From assembly GCA_963832245.1 (NCBI GenBank), contig CAWHTG010000002.1, positions 310,001-374,000 on the forward strand: DNA of 64,000 nucleotides, given 5' to 3'. This document shows, piece by piece, positions 9,517 through 18,254 of this stretch (within the stretch, counting starts at the first letter, position 1; each line of letters begins with the position of its first letter). Source of the stretch: JABDBE01 sp963832245 (GTDB lineage: Bacteria; Acidobacteriota; Terriglobia; Terriglobales; Acidobacteriaceae). The notes beneath the pieces were generated by a model. That model worked only from the letters and a program-made list of their open reading frames with translations, had not been told where the DNA came from and searched no databases. The position numbers and the translations under genes were made by a program.

Positions 9517-10764
9517 ATGCGGCCTGCTCAGCGATTGCGCTGCGTGCTTTGTGGTCTGTTGCTGCTGTCCTTGGCGTGCGTGTCTTGTGGCAACACTAGA
9601 AAGAAGTCTTCGACAAAGATCGCCAAGAACGTCACGTCGTCAGCACCGGAACTGAGTTCACGGAATCAGTCACTGTTAGCTCTTTACTCAGCGGAGATAG
9701 AGACCGCCGCCGACAAAATTATTTCGGAGTCGCCCTCGCGAGCCGCTCGGAGACAAGCGCTGGAGTGGAAAGCTGAGGCGATTCCCGTCATGCAGACGTC
9801 ATTGCTGAACACCGACCCGATTGCCGCCGTCCTCGACACATGGGCGTTCATTTTTCAAATGAGCGCGTATATGGAACGGCCCGCCTTGAAACAGGCTCTG
9901 GGAGAATTCCAATCTGTTGTCGGGGAGACGGTGAAGAACATGGACGCCGAGATGGAGCGCACTGTCCGGTTAGGTTCGCCCACAGCTGATGTCGCCGACT
10001 TGCGTCGAAGGGTTTCTACCTGGGCTGACGCTCATCCCACTCAAACCAGCCTCGCTAGCCGTCAGTCGCTTGATCCAGACCTGATCAGCAAGGCTGAACA
10101 ATCGGACTTGGGAGCGATGGCCTCGATCAAGGCATTAGGGGAGAGTATAGGCGACCTTACGGCTCGTTTGGATTCGTACAACGCCTACGTTCCCAAGCAA
10201 GCACGCTGGCAGGCAGAACTGTTGCTCGGCGACGTGACTCGTGATCCACAGGTTAGCACCGCGCTGTCCAATTTCGTGGTGCTGTCAAACAGCGCAGCGA
10301 AGGCATCGAGCAACATGGACCGCATGCCCGAACTCTTGGGTCAGGCACGCGAGGCGGTGAGGGCAGATGTTGAAGGTCAGCGTTTGTCCGCGCAGGCGTT
10401 TCTCAACGAGCAACGCCTGCAGACCCTGGATGCCCTGCAGCAAGAGAGGATTACCACCATCGCTGCCCTACGTGGCGAACGGCTCGCCGCAACTGCGGAC
10501 ATGCGCGGGGAACGACAGGTGGTGCTGGATGCTCTTCATAATGATGAAGTAGCAGCGATGAACGATGTCAAGGCAATGCGCGATAAGGCGATTCAAGATT
10601 TGGACGCTAAAGGACGCGGTCTGATCGATCACTTTTTCATACGCGCTCTCGAGCTGATGGTGCTTGCGTTTGTATTGTGCTCTCTTGTCGCCTGGATGCT
10701 GCTACGAAGGTTCCCTGCAAAAGCATCAGAGCGCGGCGAAAAGTTATTGGACCGCGCCGCCTAA
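9517..10764 (+). CDS. Coiled-coil lipoprotein of unknown function with C-terminal membrane helix
   Basis: I do not recognise the family. The N-terminus has an Arg-containing n-region, a hydrophobic stretch LCGLLLLSLACVSCG and a lipobox (VSC|G), so it is probably a lipoprotein. The middle is almost wholly helical and charged; residues 285-365 hold repeated blocks of the kind LDALQQERITTIAALRGERL, a heptad-like coiled coil with recurring GER/QER units. A single hydrophobic segment (LELMVLAFVLCSLVAWMLL) sits near the C-terminus, followed by a basic tail. Two membrane anchors with a long coiled coil between suggest an envelope-spanning or structural role, which is inference. It stands alone downstream of the efflux operon. 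Confidence 0.8.
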   Translation: MRPAQRLRCVLCGLLLLSLACVSCGNTRKKSSTKIAKNVTSSAPELSSRNQSLLALYSAEIETAADKIISESPSRAARRQALEWKAEAIPVMQTSLLNTDPIAAVLDTWAFIFQMSAYMERPALKQALGEFQSVVGETVKNMDAEMERTVRLGSPTADVADLRRRVSTWADAHPTQTSLASRQSLDPDLISKAEQSDLGAMASIKALGESIGDLTARLDSYNAYVPKQARWQAELLLGDVTRDPQVSTALSNFVVLSNSAAKASSNMDRMPELLGQAREAVRADVEGQRLSAQAFLNEQRLQTLDALQQERITTIAALRGERLAATADMRGERQVVLDALHNDEVAAMNDVKAMRDKAIQDLDAKGRGLIDHFFIRALELMVLAFVLCSLVAWMLLRRFPAKASERGEKLLDRAA

Positions 10765-10892
10765 GTGTGCGAGTTCGTCCCCATCGTAGCTGTTGAAATC
10801 ACATGGGATGAGAAGGCCGGTGTCCGACGGGATGCTGTACTCTCCCAAGTTATCGACGCGCTTTGAAGCGCAAGAGATAAAGGAGATCGGCA

Positions 10893-11033
10893 ATGAAAAA
10901 GGTTAGCACTGCAGCGGCCGAGGAAAACCTCCTCAGATTGATGCCGAGCGAATCGGCTCAACTGTCGCTAACAGGCCATAGCGCAAGTTCGCGCTGTCTA
11001 TTCGTCCCATCTCCGCGATTGCGGGCATTTTGA
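10893..11033 (+). CDS. Candidate 46-residue peptide
   Basis: An ATG preceded by AAAGGAGATCG, a strong ribosome binding site at normal spacing, opens a 46-codon frame beginning MKKVSTAAAEENLLRLMPSE. The stop codon is the TGA that begins repeat copy 2, so the repeat may have truncated a longer gene. There is no signal peptide or membrane segment, and I do not recognise it. It could also be a chance ORF. Confidence 0.35.
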   Translation: MKKVSTAAAEENLLRLMPSESAQLSLTGHSASSRCLFVPSPRLRAF

Positions 11034-11060
11034 GTGAAATCGCGATATTTCGCCAACAAT
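11031..11060 (+). repeat. 30-nt intergenic repeat, copy 2
   Basis: TGAGTGAAATCGCGATATTT then CGCCAA; it differs from copy 1 at only a few positions. Confidence 0.7.
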
Positions 11061-11287
11061 CCTCAGATAGATGGCTCGGTCCGATCACCTGGAGCAACGG
11101 CGTGCCGATGTGGCACTGCCCCCTCGACAGGTGGGGGGAGCACGGACCGAGCCTCTTCTAACCCTACGGGTCGTTCACAGACGGTGAGAACTGGCAATTA
11201 AGGCAGGAGCACTTCTAGTGTCGGGCAGCGCCAAGGAACGCTTGTCGCTAATAGGCGTTTGCACTCAAAACCTCCCGGTTGCCGGGT

Positions 11288-11318
11288 CAATGAGTATAAC
11301 GGAGATTTTACGCCAAGA
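11288..11318 (+). repeat. 30-nt intergenic repeat, copy 3
   Basis: GTCAATGAGT and TTTTACGCCAA are conserved; the middle is the most diverged of the four copies. Confidence 0.6.
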
Positions 11319-11412
11319 ATCGGCCCCTGTAAGAACTGACAGGTGACAGTTTTTGTAAAGAAAGTAAGCTAACGGGCACCGAGCGTGCCTCGGGGGAGGG
11401 GCGCTCAAACTT

Positions 11413-11450
11413 ACGTCCCAAGATTTGTTGAGCTTGGGACGTTTTCGTTT
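11413..11450 (+). terminator. Rho-independent terminator
   Basis: A perfect 10-bp stem, ACGTCCCAAG at 11413-11422 pairing with CTTGGGACGT at 11433-11442, with a 10-nt loop, is followed by TTTCGTTT. The T-run lies on the right, so it ends + strand transcription. No annotated gene lies directly upstream, which suggests an unannotated small transcript from about 11300. Confidence 0.75.
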
Positions 11451-11467
11451 GCGTTTCGGTCAAGGGT

Positions 11468-11498
11468 CAACGAGTGAGATGGCGATGTTTCGCCAACT
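11468..11498 (+). repeat. 30-nt intergenic repeat, copy 4
   Basis: GTCAACGAGTGAGATGGCGA then TGTTTCGCCAA. It ends just before the next gene, so an ATG at 11499 that overlaps its edge is unlikely to be the real start. Confidence 0.7.
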
Positions 11499-11522
11499 AT
11501 GCGCAAGTATAATCGTATCCCT

Positions 11523-11798
11523 ATGCGAGCATTCGAGGTTTGGGTTAATGGCGAGAAGCTCTGCTTGGCGGGGATCGGTGATGACGGGGTTCTAACCACC
11601 ATCGTGCATTTGGCAGCGCGGCCTGGGGAAGGCGGCTTTTTCCTGCAAGTGGGCGGCTTGACTGGCCAGACAAAAGAGCACGTCAACTGGATTAACCAAA
11701 AGCCCCTCACTGTCGGCGATAACGTTCAAGTCAAAATCGTTGAGACAGATGCCGCCGATAAACCCATCGATAAGTATCGACTCGATCCACCTTCTTAG
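11523..11798 (+). CDS. Small conserved-looking protein of unknown function
   Basis: The 91-residue product begins MRAFEVWVNGEKLCLAGIGD and looks like a compact alpha/beta protein with alternating hydrophobic strands (VLTTIVHLAAR, FFLQVGGL, DNVQVKIVET). There is no signal peptide or membrane helix. I chose ATG 11523 because the upstream in-frame ATG at 11499 abuts the repeat copy and adds an unstructured prefix. I do not recognise a named family. It is a single gene between the terminator and the kinase-cyclase gene. Confidence 0.6.
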   Translation: MRAFEVWVNGEKLCLAGIGDDGVLTTIVHLAARPGEGGFFLQVGGLTGQTKEHVNWINQKPLTVGDNVQVKIVETDAADKPIDKYRLDPPS

Positions 11799-12012
11799 GG
11801 TCGGCACAATGTTCGGACAGCTCCGAATGGGGGAAACCGGTAACTACCGCCATCAGGCCATTACACGTTTTGACTTGGAGTAGAGTTTGGTATCCCTCGC
11901 GCCCGCCGATCCCACTCCATCCCCGCCCCCGGTTCCCGAATCGTTGCCCGCGTAGCTCCCGCGATGGCTTGGGATACTTTTTCCGGCGTCTTCCGTTAAC
12001 CCCCGGCCTTTG

Positions 12013-12041
12013 TTGACTCACAAATGCCGCGTCCGTAAGAT
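12013..12041 (+). promoter_or_regulatory. Sigma-70-like promoter for the kinase-cyclase gene
   Basis: TTGACT at 12013-12018 and TAAGAT at 12036-12041 are separated by exactly 17 bases and lie 30 bases before the ATG at 12072. Confidence 0.5.
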
Positions 12042-12071
12042 GAAGCGACCCGAAAGCCAGGCGTCTCCCGA

Positions 12072-15000
12072 ATGATCGGTCAGACCATCTCGCACTACCG
12101 GATCGTCGAGAAGCTTGGGAGCGGTGGTATGGGCGTGCTCTATAAGGCTGAGGACATTGAGCTTGGCCGCTTCGTCGCATTGAAGTTCCTGGCCGAAAAT
12201 GTAGCCCAGGGCCCGCACGCTTTGGAACGCTTCCGGCGGGAGGCACGTGCAGCCTCTGCTCTCAACCACCCCAATATTTGCACCATCCACGAGATCGGCA
12301 GCCAAAGCGGACAGCCCTTCATCGTCATGGAGTTTCTGGACGGGCTGACGCTGAAGCATCGAATCGCGGGAAAACCGCTAGATGTCGAAACCGTATTGTT
12401 ACTCGGCATCGAGATCGCAGACGCTCTCGATTCTGCTCATGCCGCTGGAATCGTGCATCGCGACATCAAGCCCGCGAACATCTTCGTGACGACTCGCGGA
12501 CAGGCCAAGATTCTCGATTTTGGACTCGCGAAGGTGCAGGCGGTGAATCCAGAGGGGACCACGCAAGTGACCAGCGCGGGCAGCGTAATGGGGACTGCCA
12601 GCTACATGTCGCCGGAGCAGGTGCGGGGGAAGGAACTGGATGAGCGCAGCGATCTGTTCTCGTTCGGCGTGGTGCTGTATGAAATGGCGACGGGCAGTTT
12701 GCCTTTCCCGGGAGACACCCCAGGATCGGTTTCCGATGGAATCTTGAACCGGGCACCGGTGCCGCCGCTACGATTGAATCCTGAGTTGCCTCCGAAGCTG
12801 GAAGACCTCATCACCAAGGCACTAGAAAAGAACCGCGAGCTGCGATACCAGCACGCGTCCGATATACGAACGGACTTGCAACGACTGAAACGGGATACGG
12901 AATCCGGTACCAGCGGTTCAATCCGAGTAGCGTCGCAAACCGCAACGCCATCCCATTCCGGTTCCAGCCACTCTCTAGAGATGGCCCACGTCCTGTTCAC
13001 TGACATCGTGGCCTATTCCCGCCTGCCGATGGATCAGCAGCAGGAGGCGCTGCTGCATCTACAGGAAGCGGTCCGCGCCACCCAGGAATTCGCTCGGGCT
13101 GAGGCCAGCGATCAACTCATTCGACTGCCCACCGGCGATGGCATGGCACTGGTTTTTTTTGGCGACGCGGAAGCTCCAGTGCGGTGTGCCTTGGAGTTGA
13201 GCCGCGCCTTGCGCCAGCAACCGAGAATTCAGTTACGTATGGGGATCCACACCGGGCCGGTGTACCGAGTGGCCGACATCAATGCCAATCGCAATGTGGC
13301 GGGGGGCGGTATCAACATCGCGCAACGGGTGATGGATTGTGGCGACGCAGGACACATCCTCGTCTCGAAAGCCGTGGCTGATGTGCTCGCGCAGGTGAGC
13401 ACCTGGAATGGGACGTTACATGATCTGGGCGAAGCAGAAGTCAAACACGGGGTGCGCGTGCACCTCTTTAATTTGTGCACCGCCGAAGCCGGCAATTCAC
13501 AACCCCCGCAAAAGCTCCGGACAGCCGCTAAGCGCAAGGTTCTTCGCAACTCAGAAATAGCGCTGGCCTTGGCCGCATTGCTGATCGCGGGTTTTCTAGC
13601 CTGGTATTTTTTGATGCATCATGGGGTGAGGAAATACTCCGTTGCCCCGATCAAGGGCAGACGATCCATTGCGGTGCTGGGTTTTAGGAACCTGTCTGGC
13701 AAGCCGGATCTGGCTTGGCTGTCTACGGCGCTTTCCGAGATGTTGACTACGGAACTGGCGGCCGGAGAGTCCCTGCGCACGATCCCGGGGGAGAACGTGG
13801 TTCGCATGAAGATTGACGTGGCGTTGCCAGAAACCGACAGTCTCGCGCCAGACACTCTGGCCTGGATTCATCAGAATCTGGGCAGCGACCTTCTGGTGCT
13901 GGGTTCCTACTTGGATTTGGACGGACAAATACGGCTTGATTTGCGGCTTCAAGACGCAGGCGCGGGGGAAACCATCGCCGCCATTTCCGAGACTGGAACT
14001 GAGAATCAATTGTTGCAGTTGGTCAGCCAGGCTGGAAGCGCGTTGCGAACGAAGTGTGGTTTGGAAGGGGTCACGTCGGCCCAAGCCAAGGAAGTCAGAG
14101 CTTCTTCGCCTTCGAACCCTGAAGCGACGCGCCTTTACGCCGAAGGGCTGGCTGAACTGCGGGTCTTCGCTGCTCTGAGGGCCCGTGAGTTGCTCGAAGG
14201 CGCAGTAGCGCGCGATCCCAGCTTCGCCTTGGGTCATTCCGCACTATCGGAAGCTTGGTCTGCGCTTGGCTACGATTCTAAAGCCCTGCAGGAAGCACGG
14301 CTGGCGTTCGAACATTCGGCCTCACTTTCGCGGAAGGAGCAGTTGCTCATCGAAGGACGTTATCGCGAAGCCAACAAGGAGTGGAACACCGCAGTCGAAG
14401 TTTACCGCCGGCTCTTCAACCCTTTTCCGACCGCCCACGATGATCGCACAGCCAGTGACGATTCTTTTCCGGATGATTTGGATAACGGTTTGCGGCTCGT
14501 CGACGTTCAGGTATCGGCAAACAAGAGCCAGGATGCGCTGAACACGTTGCAGAGTTTGCGCAGGCTTCCACCTCCCCTTCGAGACGATCCCCGAATCGAC
14601 CTCGCAGAAGCTCGTGTCGCTGTTTCGGTTTCCGATTTCAAGCGAGCGCGTGCAGCCGCGGTCGCGGCTGCCCAGAAAGCCCAGCAGCAAGGCGCCCGAT
14701 ATCTTGCTGCGCGAGCCGCTCTTCAACAGTGTTGGGTACTGCGAAACTTGGGTGAAATGGAAGAGGCCAAAACCGCCGGCACTCGCGCCAAGAACTTTCT
14801 TGCTTCGATTGGAGATTTTCGTGGGGAAGCCCGCGGTATTACCTGCATAGCAGACGTCCTTGTGGACCAGGGAAACTACGCGCTTGCGAAACCGATGCTT
14901 GAAAGGGCACTCGACCTGGCTCGGAGAGTCGGCGCTAAGAAGGACATCGCGGGAGCATCGATCAACCTGGCGAACGTCTTGGCTTACCAACAGGACGTGT

Positions 15001-15974
15001 CCGGTTCGACCAAACAGTACAGGAACGCTCTAGCGGTTGCCTTGGACATCGGTGACAAGAGCGACGCCCTGTTGGCTGAAAATAACATCGCAGCCAATCT
15101 AATGATGCAAGCTGACCTCGAAGGCGCCAAAACGATGTTGCAGGCGTCGCTCAACACCGGGGGCGAAATCGGCAATCGAGCCGGGGTGGTTCAGGCGCTC
15201 GAGAATCTTGGGACTCTCGATTATTACCAGGGTAATTTGTTTGAAGCCAAGCAAAATCTCGCCGCAGCCGTAACTCAATCCCGCGAACTCGGGCTCAAGA
15301 GTGAAACGGTGTCCATTTTGGCAGCGATGGGAGATCTGATGTTAGCGCAAGGGGATCTGGCAGCGGCTGAAACCAGCTATCGAGAGTCGCTCACGATTAG
15401 CGATCAACTTGGTGAGAAAGGAAGTGTTGCCGTAGCTAAGCGTTCCCTTGCCAATCTGGCGCTGGAAAACAACCAGGCCTCCGTAGCGGAGACCCTGGCT
15501 CGCGCAGCAGTTCAAGAATTTCAGTCGGAAAAGGATGCAGATAATGAAACCGCCGCGCGCGACATCCTCGGTCAGGCGTTGATGGCACAGGGGAAGCTGA
15601 AACAAGCTCAGATAGAAATTGATACAGCCCACAAACTCGCCTCTCCTAATCTTCTAACCACGCTCGGACTAGGCATTACCACCGCGCGTCTGCAGGCGAG
15701 AACCGGAAAACCCAGGGAAGCACTGCAGGGCCTGAAAACAATTCTCCGGCATGCGCAACAGATGGGTCTGCGTACTCTTGAGTTCGAGGCCCGCCTGGCA
15801 AGGATCGAAATCGATCCGTTGACCGGAGACTCAGCCAGCACCTGCACGGAGCTGTCAACTCTTCAGAAGGAAGCTACTCGCCTGGGCTTTCAGCATATCG
15901 CGGAAAAAGCAGTGCAGATGGGAAAATCGGGTTCGCTCAGCGCAAGCAACTGCGGGGCTCAAGCAAATCCATAA
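12072..15974 (+). CDS. Ser/Thr protein kinase - class III nucleotide cyclase - TPR fusion
   Basis: This is a 1300-residue signalling protein. Residues 8-275 are a Hanks-type kinase: glycine loop LGSGGMGVLYKAED, lysine in VALKF, catalytic GIVHRDIKPANIF, metal-binding ILDFGLAK and MSPEQV. Residues about 303-470 are a class III adenylate/guanylate cyclase domain: FTDIVAYS and LPTGDGM supply the two metal Asp residues, and GGGINIAQRV the transition-state Asn/Arg pair. A membrane helix (LALAALLIAGFLAWYFL) near 500 is followed by a TolB-N/FlgO-like segment (RSIAVLGFRNLSGKPDLAWL) and a long TPR array to about 1290. Kinase and cyclase are therefore cytoplasmic and the TPR part extracytoplasmic. All key catalytic residues are present, so both activities are plausible; the substrates are unknown. 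Confidence 0.93.
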   Translation: MIGQTISHYRIVEKLGSGGMGVLYKAEDIELGRFVALKFLAENVAQGPHALERFRREARAASALNHPNICTIHEIGSQSGQPFIVMEFLDGLTLKHRIAGKPLDVETVLLLGIEIADALDSAHAAGIVHRDIKPANIFVTTRGQAKILDFGLAKVQAVNPEGTTQVTSAGSVMGTASYMSPEQVRGKELDERSDLFSFGVVLYEMATGSLPFPGDTPGSVSDGILNRAPVPPLRLNPELPPKLEDLITKALEKNRELRYQHASDIRTDLQRLKRDTESGTSGSIRVASQTATPSHSGSSHSLEMAHVLFTDIVAYSRLPMDQQQEALLHLQEAVRATQEFARAEASDQLIRLPTGDGMALVFFGDAEAPVRCALELSRALRQQPRIQLRMGIHTGPVYRVADINANRNVAGGGINIAQRVMDCGDAGHILVSKAVADVLAQVSTWNGTLHDLGEAEVKHGVRVHLFNLCTAEAGNSQPPQKLRTAAKRKVLRNSEIALALAALLIAGFLAWYFLMHHGVRKYSVAPIKGRRSIAVLGFRNLSGKPDLAWLSTALSEMLTTELAAGESLRTIPGENVVRMKIDVALPETDSLAPDTLAWIHQNLGSDLLVLGSYLDLDGQIRLDLRLQDAGAGETIAAISETGTENQLLQLVSQAGSALRTKCGLEGVTSAQAKEVRASSPSNPEATRLYAEGLAELRVFAALRARELLEGAVARDPSFALGHSALSEAWSALGYDSKALQEARLAFEHSASLSRKEQLLIEGRYREANKEWNTAVEVYRRLFNPFPTAHDDRTASDDSFPDDLDNGLRLVDVQVSANKSQDALNTLQSLRRLPPPLRDDPRIDLAEARVAVSVSDFKRARAAAVAAAQKAQQQGARYLAARAALQQCWVLRNLGEMEEAKTAGTRAKNFLASIGDFRGEARGITCIADVLVDQGNYALAKPMLERALDLARRVGAKKDIAGASINLANVLAYQQDVSGSTKQYRNALAVALDIGDKSDALLAENNIAANLMMQADLEGAKTMLQASLNTGGEIGNRAGVVQALENLGTLDYYQGNLFEAKQNLAAAVTQSRELGLKSETVSILAAMGDLMLAQGDLAAAETSYRESLTISDQLGEKGSVAVAKRSLANLALENNQASVAETLARAAVQEFQSEKDADNETAARDILGQALMAQGKLKQAQIEIDTAHKLASPNLLTTLGLGITTARLQARTGKPREALQGLKTILRHAQQMGLRTLEFEARLARIEIDPLTGDSASTCTELSTLQKEATRLGFQHIAEKAVQMGKSGSLSASNCGAQANP

Positions 15975-15977
15975 ATC

Positions 15978-16571
15978 TCAATGTATGTTTATGATCGGAT
16001 AGGTGAATGGGACCGGAGAAGTTTCGTGAATTCCGACGAACAACGTCAATCCCTGGCCTTGCTCCTGGCTACCGGCTTTGAACTTCGGGAAGTAGGGAAC
16101 TGTAAACGTTGCCTTCCGGCTGGTGCTCGTAAAACCAATTTTCTTACTGAAAGAAGGATTCGTATCATGAGTGCAAAGTTCTAAAGTGTTAACCGCATCG
16201 TTGTCGCAAACCATCATGCCGTAGCTCGGACTGATGAACTGGCTATTGGGATCAAAGCCGGTCAGCTGAATAAAACTTACGGTTACGTTCTGCGAGCTAG
16301 AATTCAGCTGAAAAATGTAAAGATAATTCCCGCTGTCACACGAGCCGGTATCGACGTCTTGATCGGCGCAGACGAACTCCCTATCCACCGTTACTTTCTT
16401 GCCATTGTTCGTCAGCGTAATATGATGACTGCGCGCCAGTAGTTTCCAAAGTGCTACATTACCGTCCTGTCCATTTTCGGAGGCCCCCCTGGTGGGTACT
16501 GCCGACGCAAACGTGCCACTGAATGTTATTGCAAAGATAATCGCGAATCCAAGCCAGAGTTTCTTGAGCAT
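15978..16571 (-). CDS. Small secreted protein of unknown function
   Basis: The 197-residue product has a clear Sec signal (MLKKLWLGFAIIFAITFSGT, cleavage after FASA). The mature part is mostly beta-strand and contains four Cys residues that could pair (EFVCADQDVDTGSCDSGN, YGMMVCDNDAVNTLELCTHD). There are no catalytic motifs. It is convergent with the kinase-cyclase gene, with only three bases between stops. I do not recognise the family; a periplasmic or secreted role is inferred from the signal peptide only. Confidence 0.75.
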   Translation of the reverse strand: MLKKLWLGFAIIFAITFSGTFASAVPTRGASENGQDGNVALWKLLARSHHITLTNNGKKVTVDREFVCADQDVDTGSCDSGNYLYIFQLNSSSQNVTVSFIQLTGFDPNSQFISPSYGMMVCDNDAVNTLELCTHDTNPSFSKKIGFTSTSRKATFTVPYFPKFKAGSQEQGQGLTLFVGIHETSPVPFTYPIINIH

Positions 16572-17310
16572 ATCGGTGATGTCTCCTAGAATACGACGTG
16601 GCCAAGCAGTCTATGCCATTCCTGGTAGAATTGCAAACAGGCCGTGGTCACAATTGCAAGTGGCCCTCTCCAATGGGAGAGCCGCGACCAGTCGGCGCCG
16701 GAGAGGGATATTTTGCGCCGTGGGCACAAGCTTATCCTCGTGAATGGACGCCCCACTCCTTACTTAGCGGGCTTCATTTATCCTGTGCTCGGCGAACATG
16801 AAAAGGCAGCCGAAGAGGCCCAAAAGGCGATTGAACTGACTCCGGACTTTGGCGTTGGCTATGCCCTTCTTGTTCCAACTCTCTTGGCCTCGACCGTCTG
16901 GGAGGAGCCGAAGACGCGGTTCGCAGAGCTTCCGAGCGAAAGATTGAAATCCCTCTGTTAGCCCTCCTGCGATACGATGTCGCCTTTTTGTCCGTCACCG
17001 ACCTGATGCGATGGAAACGCGGCGAGAGCAAAGGCGACTTCGCCTTGCGGGTGAATTCGGATCCGCTCGATCCGCGCCAGTTCGTATTTCCGGCTGTACT
17101 GGTATCGGTATCCAGCCAGACTGGCGTTGTGTTGAAGCTGTTTGCCATATTTTTCTTGACTTACTTTCTGTCTCTAGTTTGTTTTCCGCATGGTCGGCGT
17201 CCTCAGTCGTACTGGGCGGGGCCGTTCCTAGAACGGGGACAGACTTGGTAATTCTCGTGACAATCGGTAACGCCGAGAGTAAGATTTTCCCGCCTATCTT
17301 AGGAGGCCTT
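16572..17310. other. 740-bp stretch with a decayed TPR-protein fragment
   Basis: No complete gene is seen. It holds a TPR fragment at 16737-16961; the remaining frames show no family signal. Confidence 0.5.
16737..16961 (+). pseudogene. TPR-protein remnant
   Basis: The frame reads AGFIYPVLGEHEKAAEEAQK and then AIELTPDFGVGYALL, a good single TPR unit like those at the ends of acidobacterial kinase-TPR proteins. There is no start codon in context, no kinase domain upstream and no further repeats. It is most likely the relic of a deleted kinase-TPR gene. Confidence 0.5.
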
Positions 17311-17625
17311 ATGAAACATTCCTCCGGGCCAACCAACCTTTCCGATTCAGTCCGTCAGCGGCTCAACAGATTTGCAATCGCCACAATCTTATTCGTGGGC
17401 ACTTTGGCATTGCCAGCCGAGGCAAAAATCGTCTACACGCATGTCAACATCACCATCACTGGCAATGGCTCCATCAGGTTCGGCCGCATTGCCCGTGAAA
17501 AGGTTGGGGCAGGGCGTCCGTTCTCCAGTGATCTCGGCAGAGCACATTCTGCTAAGCATGTTTATAATCAGTTGCATGTCGGAGATGGGCGCGTAGCTCA
17601 AACGGATAGAGCATCGGATTTCTAA
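17311..17625 (+). pseudogene. N-terminal fragment of a secreted protein, truncated before tRNA-Arg
   Basis: ATG 17311 follows a strong ribosome binding site (AGGAGG) and opens MKHSSGPTNLSDSVRQRLNR, then a hydrophobic signal (FAIATILFVGTLALPAEA) and KIVYTHVNITITGNGSI. This resembles the start of a family of acidobacterial secreted proteins that continue with a long repeat region (recalled from family knowledge, not searched). After about residue 48 the reading frame loses protein character and runs through the tRNA to a stop at 17625. The rest of the gene has apparently been deleted or displaced at the tRNA. Confidence 0.5.
17563..17568 (+). promoter_or_regulatory. -10 box of the tRNA-Arg promoter
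   Basis: A perfect TATAAT lies 18 bases before the tRNA 5' end. No good -35 box is visible at the usual distance. Confidence 0.45.
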
Positions 17626-17663
17626 TCCGAGGGTTGCAGGTTCGATTCCTGCCGCGCCTACCA
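17587..17663 (+). tRNA. tRNA-Arg (anticodon UCU)
   Basis: A full cloverleaf can be drawn: acceptor GGGCGCG with CGCGCCT, D arm GCTC/GAGC, anticodon stem TCGGA/TCCGA with loop TTTCTAA (anticodon TCT), T stem GCAGG/CCTGC with loop TTCGATT, and an encoded CCA. The first acceptor pair is G-U. The last 47 bases recur exactly at 52176-52222, so this tRNA is the likely integration site of the downstream island. Confidence 0.95.
17617..17663 (+). repeat. attL-like direct repeat (3' end of tRNA-Arg)
   Basis: A 47-bp sequence identical to 52176-52222. Weaker similarity continues for about 50 bases beyond CCA in both places (TTTTCTG.AG.TTAG, then CATTGC.AGTT). Confidence 0.75.
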
Positions 17664-17701
17664 ACCTTTTCTGCAGCTTAGAAGCCGTTCTCACTTCGAG
17701 C

Positions 17702-17722
17702 CATTGCAAGTTAACTGCAAGT
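17702..17722 (+). repeat. Paired TTGCAAG-type motif next to the tRNA repeat
   Basis: Two TTGCAAG/CTGCAAG units are separated by TTAA. Similar doublets occur at 35752-35770 and 52064-52085; they could be integrase arm-type sites. Confidence 0.4.
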
Positions 17723-17930
17723 TGGGGCCAACTCGAGTGCAAAATTGAAAAATTCTTCGCCGTTTTGCTGGGAGGCAACCTCTTCTCTCCTTATGGGTAG
17801 CAGCTTAGCGGTGAGCACTGGCCTCAATAGCGAGATGGTTCGAAGGCGACCATCTTACGGGCGGGAGCAAATCAACTCAATGAATTGCCGGGAGTATACG
17901 CATTGAGGGGAAAATGCTACACCGAGCCTC

Positions 17931-18254
17931 TTACATCAATCGCTGAGGTGGCCTTCTAAAAATCGTCTGCCTCAAGACCGATAAATCACGTTCCTCCAAA
18001 TCAGTGTTCACCCGGTCCTCCGAAAAGAAATGCGGCCTCTCGGTGTTTTGTACACGGGTGTGGAAATCGCAATCACCACAGATGAACCACGTCCGGTACG
18101 TGTCCGCGGCGGGATGTGTAAACCAAGCAGAAACCGCGGCATGCCGACAATTCGGGCATTCGAGATTTTCTAGGCGGCCATTAGCAGCGTCCTGCAGTAG
18201 ACGCAACTGCGACGACAGGCCGCTGTCAGGGTTCTGGGATCGTTCTCGCGGCAT
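17931..18254 (-). CDS. Small zinc-ribbon protein
   Basis: The 107-residue product contains two Cys pairs, ECPNCRH at about residue 33 and FICGDCDFH at about residue 58, the four-Cys arrangement of a zinc ribbon. The rest is charged and Arg-rich. There is no signal or membrane segment, so it is probably cytoplasmic, with a possible nucleic-acid or protein-binding role. It lies at the end of the minus-strand RHS/immunity run. I do not recognise a named family. Confidence 0.6.
   Translation of the reverse strand: MPRERSQNPDSGLSSQLRLLQDAANGRLENLECPNCRHAAVSAWFTHPAADTYRTWFICGDCDFHTRVQNTERPHFFSEDRVNTDLEERDLSVLRQTIFRRPPQRLM

Larger units (their letters stand above)
10765..11498. other. Gene-poor stretch with small ORF, three repeat copies and terminator
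   Basis: No large gene lies here. It contains a 46-codon ORF with a good ribosome binding site (10893-11033), three copies of the 30-nt repeat, a second GC-rich hairpin near 11385-11406 (GAGCG pairing with CGCTC) and a strong intrinsic terminator at 11413. The last two could be the 3' half of a small RNA. Confidence 0.5.

Noticed and set aside
9388..11498. The four 30-nt repeats as a CRISPR array
   Set aside because: Spacing is 170 to 1600 bases and irregular, and no cas gene is present.
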